From assembly GCA_905478035.1 (NCBI GenBank), contig CAJQGX010000005.1, positions 1 to 64,000 on the forward strand: a DNA stretch of 64,000 nt, in the 5' to 3' direction. Made by a program: the position numbers and the translations under genes. The stretch's first letter is position 1, and each line of letters begins with the position of its first letter. The notes beneath the pieces are model-generated. The model saw only the letters and a list, made by a program, of their open reading frames with translations, did not search any database and had not been told where the DNA came from. This stretch comes from an uncultured SAR86 cluster bacterium. Lineage in GTDB: Bacteria > Pseudomonadota > Gammaproteobacteria > Magnimaribacterales > D2472. Positions 56,071-64,000 of the stretch are shown here, piece by piece.

Positions 56071-59058
56071 ATGCAGCTTAAACACATAAAACTAGCAGGT
56101 TTTAAAAGTTTCGTAGATCCAACGAAGATATCCTTTCCCACAAATTTAGTTGGCGTTGTTGGTCCAAATGGATGTGGTAAATCAAATGTCATTGATGCAG
56201 TTAGGTGGGTGCTTGGAGAGCTATCAGCTAAGAACCTTAGAGGCGAATCAATGGTTGATGTTATTTTTAATGGCTCTGAAAATAGAAAGGCATCAGGTCA
56301 ATGCAGTATAGAGCTGCTTTTTGATAACTCAAGTGGAAAAATTGGTGGTGAATACTCAGCATTTAATGAAATTTCTATAAAAAGATTAATGAATAGAGAT
56401 GCACAATCTACCTATTTTATAAATAGCACAAAATGCAGAAGGAAGGACGTTCAAGATATATTTCTTGGAACAGGTCTTGGTCCAAGCTCATATGCAATCA
56501 TAGAACAGGGAATGGTAAGCAGATTGGTCAGTGCAAAACCGGAAGAATTAAGGACCCATATCGAAGAAGCTGCTGGAGTATCTAAATATAGAGAGAGAAG
56601 AAGAGAGACTGAAAGCAGAATAAAAAAGACAAAAGAGAACTTATCTCGTGTTAAAGATATTAAAGATGAAATTGAAAGACTTATTCGTAGATTAGAAAAT
56701 CAAGCAAATGCTGCAGAAAAGTATAATGCTCTCAAGAAAGAAGAGTCAGAAAACCAAATTAATACAGCTATATTATTTTCGTTGGAAGCTAAAAATAATA
56801 GAGATCAACTTCAAAAGAACCTTGATGGTTTAAATAGAGACCTAAAAATAAAACAGGCTGAATCCGATACAAAACAATCACAAATAGATGAATATAGAAC
56901 TCAGAATGAATCAGTTGTAGATTCTTATGAAACAGCACAAAAGAATTTCTACAGTATTGGATCAGAAATAGCCAAGCATGAGGCTGATCTTCAAAATATA
57001 TCTAAATCAGAATCTTCAAATCTAGAATCTCTTGAAAGAGCCAAACAAAGCTATAAAAAAGCATTAGAAAAAGAATCATCTTTTAAAGATCTTAGCCCTA
57101 AGCAGCAGGAGTTAAAGCTTAATATAGCGATAATTAAGGCATTAGATGCTGTAAAAAATAAAGATATAATTTTAGAGAGAACTAAACCCTTAGAAAGCGA
57201 TATTGAATCTAAGCAATTGGATCTAGATTCAAGAGAAGAGACAATAAAAGCAGCTAAAGAAAAACAAAGAATTGCAAATGAAAAAGTTAATGAACTACAA
57301 GCAATGAGTTATTCAATTGGGGGCAATATAGCAAGACTTGAAGGTAGTATCCTTAATCTAGAAAAAGTAAAAACCCAAGCTAATAAAGATCTTATATCTG
57401 CAAAAGAAAACTATGAAAGAGCTTTAGAAAAAGAATCTAATGCTGAAAATTTAAGTCCCAAAGAAAAAACAATACATTTAATTGATAGCATTTCTGAGCT
57501 TTTAACCAATCTTGGCTCTAATGGAAATCTTATTAATAAAAAGGTAAAAGAATTAAAAGAATTATTAATGAGCATTCTAAAGATTGCATCTGACCAATCT
57601 AAATCTTTTACAGACGAGTTTCTTAAAAGAAAAAAAGAGATTGAAGATCTCCTTAAAAGTAATTCAGAAGAAAAGATATTAGCTGAAAAGGATCTTTCGA
57701 TTCTCCACGATGAGCAAAAAACCTTAATCGACGATCTCGCTTCTAATAATGCTATTTTATCAAAACTAGATGCAGAAGTAAGAGAGCTGGATGGAGGTAA
57801 GTTATTTGTAGCTAATGAATTAAGATCAATAGAAAAAGAAATAAATGATCTTAAGCTCGATTTAAGAACCTATGAGATTAATCTACAAAATGCATCTCAA
57901 ATACTTGATAAAGCTGAAATTGATATTTCAGATTTAAACTCTGAAGAGTATCAAGGAATGGATCTTGAGGGTCTAGAAGCATCTCTTGATGAGGTACAAA
58001 AAAATATTAATAACTTAGGTTCTATTAACTTGGCATCTCCAGACGAATACCTAGAAAGACAAAATGAATTATCTGAAAATATTCAAAATAATCAAAATAG
58101 AAAACTAGAAATTCAAAATATTATGTCTGATTTAGTTAACAAAAGCTCAGAAGCGGAATCAGTTTTATTGGATATTCGCCAGAAACAATCTAGATTTAAC
58201 GAGAGTATGAGAGAGCTTGAAAATAAGAAGTCCATAGCTGAATTAGATCTTAAATCAATATCTGAAAAAGTTACTAATGTAAGATTAGATCTAAAAACTT
58301 ATGAGATAAATCTAGAAAATGCTAATACTAAAATAAAAGAAGCTGGATTAAAGATAGAAGATATAGATTATTCTAAATATGATGGGTTAAATACCAAAGA
58401 TCTTCAAGATAGACTTGCCGAAATCCAAGCTAAGATTATTAGATTAGGGGCTATAAATTTAGCCGCTCCAGAAGAGATTGCTCAAGAATCAAAAAGAAAA
58501 GAAGAGCTAGATATTCAATATGAAGATTTAACTGATGCCTTAGATAAACTTTCTGGTGCAATTAAGACAATTGATGCAGAAACAAAAACAAGGTTCCAAG
58601 ACAGCTTCGATGCTATCAACGTTAGAATGAAAGAAGTTTTCACAAAGCTTTTTGGAGGAGGCTATGCTGAATTAGCTTTAACTGAAGGTGATGCCTTAAA
58701 TGCTGGTGTTGTGATTATGGCAAGACCTCCTGGTAAAAAGAATTCATCTATTTCTCAACTATCTGGTGGTGAAAAAGCTTTAACTGCATTGGCTTTAGTT
58801 TTTGGTATATTTGAATTAAATCCTGCCCCATTTTGTATCTTAGATGAAGTGGATGCACCTTTAGATGATTTAAACACCATGAGATTTATAAATATGGTTG
58901 AAGAAATGTCAAAGACTGTTCAATTTATCTTTATAACCCATAATAAAGTTTCAATGGAAAAAAGCGACCACCTAATGGGTGTCACTATGCAAGAGGCCGG
59001 GGTCTCAAGAATGGTTTCTGTTGATGTAAACCAAGCTCTAGAATTTGCAGAGGCATAA
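56071..59058 (+). CDS. smc: Chromosome segregation ATPase Smc, apparently hingeless
   Basis: ABC-type SMC ATPase. The head halves are canonical: Walker A 'GPNGCGKSN' (residues 31-39), 'SSYAIIEQGMVSRLV' and 'EEAAGVSKYRERR' at the N-side; signature 'LSGGEKALTALALVF' (897 on) and Walker B 'FCILDEVDAPLDD' (921 on) at the C-side. The total of 995 residues is about 160 short of usual bacterial Smc. I find no hinge domain in the middle; the whole of 165-830 reads as coiled coil. Two segments are duplicated: 327 and 447 ('YKKALEKES', 'YERALEKES', each followed by 'LSPK'), and 596 and 739 ('LDLRTYEINL', 'LDLKTYEINL'), with 'LGSINLAS' at 649 and 'LGAINLAA' at 792. zipA starts at the next base. Confidence 0.93.
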   Translation: MQLKHIKLAGFKSFVDPTKISFPTNLVGVVGPNGCGKSNVIDAVRWVLGELSAKNLRGESMVDVIFNGSENRKASGQCSIELLFDNSSGKIGGEYSAFNEISIKRLMNRDAQSTYFINSTKCRRKDVQDIFLGTGLGPSSYAIIEQGMVSRLVSAKPEELRTHIEEAAGVSKYRERRRETESRIKKTKENLSRVKDIKDEIERLIRRLENQANAAEKYNALKKEESENQINTAILFSLEAKNNRDQLQKNLDGLNRDLKIKQAESDTKQSQIDEYRTQNESVVDSYETAQKNFYSIGSEIAKHEADLQNISKSESSNLESLERAKQSYKKALEKESSFKDLSPKQQELKLNIAIIKALDAVKNKDIILERTKPLESDIESKQLDLDSREETIKAAKEKQRIANEKVNELQAMSYSIGGNIARLEGSILNLEKVKTQANKDLISAKENYERALEKESNAENLSPKEKTIHLIDSISELLTNLGSNGNLINKKVKELKELLMSILKIASDQSKSFTDEFLKRKKEIEDLLKSNSEEKILAEKDLSILHDEQKTLIDDLASNNAILSKLDAEVRELDGGKLFVANELRSIEKEINDLKLDLRTYEINLQNASQILDKAEIDISDLNSEEYQGMDLEGLEASLDEVQKNINNLGSINLASPDEYLERQNELSENIQNNQNRKLEIQNIMSDLVNKSSEAESVLLDIRQKQSRFNESMRELENKKSIAELDLKSISEKVTNVRLDLKTYEINLENANTKIKEAGLKIEDIDYSKYDGLNTKDLQDRLAEIQAKIIRLGAINLAAPEEIAQESKRKEELDIQYEDLTDALDKLSGAIKTIDAETKTRFQDSFDAINVRMKEVFTKLFGGGYAELALTEGDALNAGVVIMARPPGKKNSSISQLSGGEKALTALALVFGIFELNPAPFCILDEVDAPLDDLNTMRFINMVEEMSKTVQFIFITHNKVSMEKSDHLMGVTMQEAGVSRMVSVDVNQALEFAEA

Positions 59059-59679
59059 ATGCAAAGTAATTTTGATATATATCTAATTGGCTTTTCTGTT
59101 TTAATTTTTTTGACGATTCTATTTTTCTTTATCAGAAAGATTTCTAGCTCAAATGATTTGAAGGTAAAAATTGAACCAGTCTCTGATTCGTTTGAAATTA
59201 AAGAATTCGATGATGTGAAGCTAGAAACCCAAAAGTCATTTGATTTTGAAGAGCAAGAGTTTGTTAGTGATCAAGAATTAGTAATTCTTAATTTAATTTC
59301 AGTCGATAAATCTTCCTTTGATATTGATCAACTCTTTGGTTTTATGAATAACTCTAGAGCAAGATTGGTCCACGGTTTTTTTTCCTACAAAGGCTCTAGC
59401 AAAAAAGAAGTATTTAGGGTTGCTAATGCATTGAATCCAGGAACATTTGAGGAGAATACAAAATCATTTGCTATTTTAATGGTAACTGATTTAAACAATG
59501 TTGAAGACCCTCTATCGGCTGTTAGAGAAATGGTGGCATTTGCTTACAACTTTTCTGAAAAATTTTATGCAAACATCTGTGATGCTGAAAGATTACCAAT
59601 AACCAAACAAATGATTTCACACATAGAATCTAAAGCTCAAGAAGTCATGAGATTAAGGCAACTAAAGAAGTTTGATTAG
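59059..59679 (+). CDS. zipA: Cell division protein ZipA
   Basis: A 206-residue protein with an N-terminal membrane anchor (residues about 7-26), an acidic linker, and a C-terminal FtsZ-binding domain: 'LVILNLISVDKSSFDIDQLFGFMNNSRARLVHGFFSY', 'FAILMVTDLNNVEDPLSAVREMVAFAYNFSEKFYANICDAERLPITKQMI'. It tethers FtsZ to the inner membrane. The linker is much shorter than in E. coli (328 residues). The order smc-zipA is the conserved gammaproteobacterial arrangement, in which NAD-dependent ligA normally comes next. Confidence 0.92.
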   Translation: MQSNFDIYLIGFSVLIFLTILFFFIRKISSSNDLKVKIEPVSDSFEIKEFDDVKLETQKSFDFEEQEFVSDQELVILNLISVDKSSFDIDQLFGFMNNSRARLVHGFFSYKGSSKKEVFRVANALNPGTFEENTKSFAILMVTDLNNVEDPLSAVREMVAFAYNFSEKFYANICDAERLPITKQMISHIESKAQEVMRLRQLKKFD

Positions 59680-59687
59680 TATACAAA

Positions 59688-60983
59688 ATGGCAAATAATA
59701 TGCTCCCATGGAAAATTATTCAAAAACTTGAAAGTGACAATAGCAGGCTATTCAAAGAAGATGTTGTTGAAAATCACCTTAATGACATAGAAATTCAAGA
59801 AGGCTTGGCTATGTGCCTAGATTCTTTAGTAACTTTTGGTGTTAAGCAAGTGCCAGATTCAAGTCAAGATGGCCCAGGCCTTAGTTGGGTTAATTTTAAA
59901 AGGAATGCAATCTTATTGATCAATCGTGATAAAACTGGACATGCTGCAAGGGACTTAATTATTGAATTAATGCATGAGGCAACTTCTGAACAATGGAACG
60001 ATTGGTATAGACGAATTCTAATAAAAGATCTCAGATGTGGAGTAAGTGAAAAAACTGTAAATAATGTTGCAAAAAGAATGGGTATCAAATTTAGAGTACC
60101 AGTTTTTTCATGCATGCTAGCGCATGATGGGGCCAAGCATCCAAAAAAAATAAAAGGACCTTGTTTAGTTGAATATAAGTATGATGGAGTCAGAGTAATA
60201 GCAATTACCAAAAATAGCTCAACAACCTTATATAGCAGGAACGGAAAAATTTTAAGTAACTTCCCTCATATTGAAGAGGCTCTTAGCAAAAAGGAATTTA
60301 ATAATCTTGTCCTTGATGGAGAGGTTATGAGTGATGACTTTCAGTCTTTAATGAAACAGGTGCATAGAAAAACAAACGCAAAGACAGATGATGCTTACCT
60401 TGCCTTGTTCGATGTGCTGCCACTATCAGAGTTCAATGAAGGAAAAAGTATATTAGATACTTTGCAAAGAAAAGAAATACTAAACCAACTTTCAAAAGAT
60501 TTCTCAAAATGTATCAAGCCAGTTGATTTTACTATTATTGATTTTGACACTGAGGCCGGCGAAGAAACCTTTTCAAAAATGAATAAAAAAGCTTTAAGCG
60601 AAGGTTATGAAGGCCTAATGATTAAACCAGAAAGTGCAATATATGAAAGTAAAAGAAGTCATGCTTGGCTAAAAATTAAACCATTTATAGAAGTCACTTT
60701 AAAAGTAGTAGATATTCAAGAGGGAACAGGCAAACATGCAGGTAAGCTTGGTGCATTCACTGTAGAAGGTCAGGATGATGGTAAATTCTTCTCTTTGAGT
60801 GTTGGCAGCGGCCTAACAGATGAAGATAGAGAAAAGTTCTGGGCTTCAAAAAATCAACTTATTGGCCAATTAATTGAGATAAGAGCTGATGCAATTACAC
60901 AGAGTATGGAAGGCGAAACGTATAGCTTACGATTCCCAAGATTTAAAACTTTTAGAGGATTTGAAGTAGGAGAGAAAATATGA
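59688..60983 (+). CDS. ATP-dependent DNA ligase of T4-like type
   Basis: A 431-residue polynucleotide ligase. Motif I is 'VEYKYDGVR' with adenylated Lys164, motif III is 'LDGEVMSDDF', motif IV 'EGYEGLMIKPESA' and motif V 'SHAWLKIKPF'. The C-terminal OB domain has 'GAFTVEGQDDGKFFSLSVGSG' and 'LRFPRF'. An N-terminal helical domain includes 'RRILIKDLRCGVSEKTVNNVAKR', like the 'RRVMMRDLECGAS' stretch of T4 ligase. It occupies the place of ligA after zipA. It lacks the zinc-finger, HhH and BRCT domains of NAD-dependent LigA. Its stop overlaps the next gene by four bases. Confidence 0.93.
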   Translation: MANNMLPWKIIQKLESDNSRLFKEDVVENHLNDIEIQEGLAMCLDSLVTFGVKQVPDSSQDGPGLSWVNFKRNAILLINRDKTGHAARDLIIELMHEATSEQWNDWYRRILIKDLRCGVSEKTVNNVAKRMGIKFRVPVFSCMLAHDGAKHPKKIKGPCLVEYKYDGVRVIAITKNSSTTLYSRNGKILSNFPHIEEALSKKEFNNLVLDGEVMSDDFQSLMKQVHRKTNAKTDDAYLALFDVLPLSEFNEGKSILDTLQRKEILNQLSKDFSKCIKPVDFTIIDFDTEAGEETFSKMNKKALSEGYEGLMIKPESAIYESKRSHAWLKIKPFIEVTLKVVDIQEGTGKHAGKLGAFTVEGQDDGKFFSLSVGSGLTDEDREKFWASKNQLIGQLIEIRADAITQSMEGETYSLRFPRFKTFRGFEVGEKI

Positions 60984-61597
60984 TGCTTTCAAAAAAATCA
61001 AATTTTTTTACTTTTATTGTTTTAATTTTCTTCTTTCAATCATGCGTTACCAAACCGCCTGAAAATCCAGATAATATCTGTCTTATTTTTGAAGAGAAAA
61101 GAAGTTGGTACAAAGCTGTAATGAGATCTGAAAAAAGATGGAAAATACCGCCATATGTTTTAATGTCTTTTGTATACCAGGAATCAAGTTTTCAGTCAGA
61201 TGCTAAACCAGAAAGAGAAAAACTTCTTGGGTTCATTCCATGGTTCAGACCTTCAACAGCAGTTGGTTACTCGCAGGCATTAACCATGACATGGGATGAT
61301 TATAAAGATGAGACTGGTAACTCAAGGGCTAACAGGAAAGATTTTAGGGACTCTGCTGACTTTATTGGTTGGTATGCTAGTAAAGGATACTACCAAGGGT
61401 TTGAACGCACTGATGCAAGATCTCTTTATCTTGCATATCATGAAGGATATGGTGGATTTAAGAAAAAATCTTATAGAAAAAAACAATGGCTGATCAAAGT
61501 CTCTGATAGAGTCCAGGCAAGATCTACTAAGTATCAACAACAATATTGGGGTTGCGCTAAAGATTTAAAGAAAAAGAAATTTTTATTTTTTGGGTAA
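60980..61597 (+). CDS. Lytic transglycosylase-like lipoprotein
   Basis: A 205-residue lipoprotein with lipobox ending at Cys22 ('FFFQSC'). The mature domain resembles SLT transglycosylases that cleave peptidoglycan glycan strands: 'YVLMSFVYQESSFQSDA' gives the candidate catalytic Glu68, 'AVGYSQALTMTWDDYKDE' corresponds to the G.mQ block, and 'ARSLYLAYHEGYGGFKK' corresponds to the AYN.G block with HEG in place of N.G. The usual target would be the periplasmic face of the outer membrane. It abuts the convergent peptidase gene with zero bases between stops. Confidence 0.8.
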   Translation: MMLSKKSNFFTFIVLIFFFQSCVTKPPENPDNICLIFEEKRSWYKAVMRSEKRWKIPPYVLMSFVYQESSFQSDAKPEREKLLGFIPWFRPSTAVGYSQALTMTWDDYKDETGNSRANRKDFRDSADFIGWYASKGYYQGFERTDARSLYLAYHEGYGGFKKKSYRKKQWLIKVSDRVQARSTKYQQQYWGCAKDLKKKKFLFFG

Positions 61598-64000
61598 TTA
61601 AATATTTTTTAATTTAAAACCCATTTCTTGAATTTCATCTTGAAAACTTTCACCTGCTATAACAGACCTTTTTGACTCATTAAACAAATATTTTTTTGAT
61701 ACTCTTACCAAATCATTTACAGAACATTCTTTAACTCTATTTCTAAAGATCAATCTATCTTCTTGTTTCTTGTGGTCTAACTCATTCATAAAATCACTCA
61801 TTGCCTCTCCATATGGTGACATGGGTTTATCTATACTTGAAATAACTCCTAAGATACCTTCATCTAGCTGAGCCTCTGATATATTCGAAAGAGACCAATC
61901 TCTTGAATTTTTAAATTCTGCAAAAGTTTCAGAACACTTTGGATCTCTGTATGAAAAGAATTTGAATACCTTGTTATTTGAATCTTGCATAGCGCCAGAC
62001 CCATATGCTCCACCTTTTTCCCTTATCGCAGAATGCAAGTAACCATTCCGAAGAACAGCTCCAAGAACTGATAGGGCTGGCGCATCTTTATGAGATGACT
62101 CGACTGTTGGAAATGCCTCAGCACAAAAACAAACCTGCGATCCTGTTATCCATCCTATTGAATCATGCTGAATCTCAACATAGTTTTGGTTATTTACATT
62201 ATGCGCATGCATATCATGAGATATTTTTAAATTTAGCTGATCTTCTTCTAAAGAAGATGCTGTAAATATATATTTTGGTATTGATGATATTTTAGATTGA
62301 ATAGATTTAAGGTTTTTAATATAAGAATCAAGAGCGCTATCGTCTTTGATATTCTTTGATAATATTCCAGTGTTATTGATAAACCTTATTCCGGAAGTAA
62401 TATCATTTGTTGAGGCCTCAGGAGTAATTTGAGCTGCTGCGTTAGCCATTGCAAGAACGTGACCATTTTGAGTAAGTGATTGTTCATTATCTGCAGATAT
62501 AAAAGTTAATAACTCTTGAATCCTCTTATTTTCATCAAAATTCGCTTCATGAACAGTTTTTAAAATTAACTCCTGCATTAGATGCGCATTTTTTTCTAGG
62601 CTTTTGCCACTTACTTTTAAGGCAAGTCGTTGCTCAGAATTATCCTCACTAGGAATCATTGTAAAAGTTGCAGAAATTCCTCCAGTAATTGAAGATTGAT
62701 ATTTCTGAACTTGCTCATAGGATTCTGATCCCAATCCGATATCAGTCAATGAACTAGTATATAAACTTGAAATTTGTAGCTCTTCATTGGTCAAGCTTTC
62801 ACAAGGAAAAAGCATAGTATGATATACAAGACCATTTGTTCCTGATTTGTAATAGTAATTTTCTATATTATTAGATGATGACACCGATGGCATAGGATAT
62901 TTTCTTGAGACTGGAATATCTTCTTTAGTAACCTTGGGTAAAGTTTCTGGATCATCAATCTTTTCTTGTCGTTCCTCTAATGCTTGAGCTAACTCAACAA
63001 TTTTATTTTTATCATTTTCTGTAAGATTTTTAGTTTTTTCTATAATCTTTTTATTAATATGATCTTCATTTTTTTTATTAAACTCAACGTCTGGCACTAA
63101 AGAATAATTTAATTTATGAGTATTATTAATAAGGTGCTTCTCAATTAAACCCTCAATATAATTATCATGCTCAAGCCTTTCTTTAATAATATTAAAAGCA
63201 TTATCCAAATCAAGAATATTTAAGGGGTCATCATTGTGTATACATGCAGGAAGACATGTAAGCATAATTTGAAGGCCAAATGGCATTCCGGATCCTGTTA
63301 TTTCTCTTTGCCTTATTTCAAGCTGATGAAGAGAGGAATCTATAAGCTCTTTTGGGATGCCCTCAGATACTAGTCTTTTTAGACAATCAATAATAAGGTT
63401 TTCAACCTCAAGGTGGTTACCAGAACTGACGCCCTCAAGCCCAGCTGCAAAAACAAGCTCTTTTTGATCAGCTTCAAGCCCAGTAAGTGGAGAGGGCGAT
63501 TTGCCGAGTGAAGAATTCTCTAAAGCTTTTCGTAGAGGGGATGCTGAATTATCTAATAATATATTAGACATTAGATATGTCTCTAAAAGCTCCACTGGAT
63601 TATGACTTTCATTAAGTAACCAGCTAATTACCACATGATGATTATCTTCATCTCCCGGAAGAGGATTGTAGAAGTCAGATACTATTTTGGGTGAAGATAT
63701 TCTTTCTTCATTTTGAACAGCTATAACCTCCGATGAAGGTTCAAAGCTTGATAAAACATTGTCCTTTATAAACTCTTGTATTTGTATTGGATCAACCTTA
63801 CCAAATGTAAAAAAGGTTGCATTGGAAGGGTGATAATGTTTTTGATGAAAGTTTACTAAATCCTTGTGAGTTAAATCTAATATCTTTTCTGGATCACCAC
63901 CACTATTATGTTTGTAAGTAGATGATGAATAAAGATGTCGGGACATCCCATGCCATAGCTGACTTGTTATGGAGCTCATCGCTCCTTTCATCTCATTATA
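61598..64000 (-). CDS. PreP-like M16C metallopeptidase (C-terminal part, partial)
   Basis: The frame runs off the right edge: the first codons in the window read 'YNEMKGAMSSITSQLWHG', followed by 'SGGDPEKILDLTHKDLVNFHQKHYHPSNATFFTFG'. These are features of presequence-protease-like (insulinase, M16C) enzymes. The catalytic HxxEH zinc site, expected about 100 residues before this point, is outside the window. The C-terminal half has 'REKGGAYGSGAMQD', the conserved R...G.AYG substrate-clamp block. Members degrade short peptides such as cleaved signal sequences. No signal peptide can be judged. At least 800 residues are encoded here, as expected for a protein near 970. Confidence 0.9.
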   Translation of the reverse strand, partial: YNEMKGAMSSITSQLWHGMSRHLYSSSTYKHNSGGDPEKILDLTHKDLVNFHQKHYHPSNATFFTFGKVDPIQIQEFIKDNVLSSFEPSSEVIAVQNEERISSPKIVSDFYNPLPGDEDNHHVVISWLLNESHNPVELLETYLMSNILLDNSASPLRKALENSSLGKSPSPLTGLEADQKELVFAAGLEGVSSGNHLEVENLIIDCLKRLVSEGIPKELIDSSLHQLEIRQREITGSGMPFGLQIMLTCLPACIHNDDPLNILDLDNAFNIIKERLEHDNYIEGLIEKHLINNTHKLNYSLVPDVEFNKKNEDHINKKIIEKTKNLTENDKNKIVELAQALEERQEKIDDPETLPKVTKEDIPVSRKYPMPSVSSSNNIENYYYKSGTNGLVYHTMLFPCESLTNEELQISSLYTSSLTDIGLGSESYEQVQKYQSSITGGISATFTMIPSEDNSEQRLALKVSGKSLEKNAHLMQELILKTVHEANFDENKRIQELLTFISADNEQSLTQNGHVLAMANAAAQITPEASTNDITSGIRFINNTGILSKNIKDDSALDSYIKNLKSIQSKISSIPKYIFTASSLEEDQLNLKISHDMHAHNVNNQNYVEIQHDSIGWITGSQVCFCAEAFPTVESSHKDAPALSVLGAVLRNGYLHSAIREKGGAYGSGAMQDSNNKVFKFFSYRDPKCSETFAEFKNSRDWSLSNISEAQLDEGILGVISSIDKPMSPYGEAMSDFMNELDHKKQEDRLIFRNRVKECSVNDLVRVSKKYLFNESKRSVIAGESFQDEIQEMGFKLKNI

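Noticed and set aside
57500-57860. Possible Smc hinge between the inner arm repeats
   Set aside because: I looked for the glycine-rich hinge pattern and the GR.(T/A)F.P.-like end block; the stretch is Lys/Glu/Leu-rich coil with no match.

Overview
This window is a contiguous, AT-rich, densely packed chromosomal segment of a free-living, probably marine gammaproteobacterium with a streamlined genome; the SAR86 clade is my best guess. Three things point there: gammaproteobacterial gene neighbourhoods (rodZ-ispG-hisS-yfgM-bamB-der, murJ-ribF-ileS-lspA-ispH, smc-zipA-ligase), very short or overlapping intergenic gaps, and two large tandem TonB-dependent receptors whose mature N-termini carry a 'EVEEVVVTATKKAES' type motif. 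The placement is inference; no rRNA gene is present. I see no phage, insertion sequence or CRISPR array.

Layout. 1-5844: cell-shape protein RodZ (3' end only), isoprenoid enzyme IspG, HisS, YfgM, outer-membrane assembly lipoprotein BamB and ribosome-assembly GTPase Der. 5929-16725: one long TCA-cycle operon, sdhCDAB-sucAB-lpd-sucCD, running from 2-oxoglutarate to fumarate. It is followed by a small protein resembling phage single-stranded-DNA-binding proteins (16752-17159). 17156-21390: a MATE exporter (minus strand), an acyltransferase that lacks any normal start codon, PdxB, a small winged-helix protein behind a sigma-54-like promoter, and MsrB. 21399-30180: envelope and housekeeping run murJ-ribF-ileS-lspA-ispH, then peptidoglycan recycling (ampD, ampG-like) and a VanZ-like protein. 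30277-36225: groES-groEL with a terminator, a PuuD-like membrane protein, folE, a Maf protein, cysS and a PNPOx-fold protein. 36251-37489: a 21-bp perfect inverted repeat in front of two small secreted proteins. 37535-39842: tRNA-Arg(CCT) on the minus strand, thrS with a promoter that suggests a leaderless mRNA, and yidD. 39974-45602: two tandem TonB-dependent receptors, each with its own terminator. 45665-47895: a thioesterase, a secreted nuclease/phosphatase-fold protein, MerC and a cupin. 47966-49387: promoter, SAM-II/SAM-V-like riboswitch and metY. 49399-56031: a glycosyltransferase-like remnant and a complete cytochrome c maturation operon, ccmABCDEFGHI, including a 57-residue CcmD. 56071-61597: smc, zipA, an ATP-dependent DNA ligase and a lytic transglycosylase-like lipoprotein. 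61598-64000: 3' part of a PreP-like M16 peptidase (minus strand).

Most noteworthy. (1) The Smc protein is only 995 residues, shows no recognisable hinge domain, and carries nested internal duplications in both coiled-coil arms. (2) The slot normally holding NAD-dependent ligA, after smc-zipA, holds a T4-type ATP-dependent ligase. (3) A compact H-type pseudoknot of the SAM-II/SAM-V kind begins at the predicted transcription start of metY. (4) The acyltransferase at 18582 appears to use ATC (or ATA) as its start codon. (5) A long perfect hairpin may sequester a ribosome-binding site at 36251-36301.
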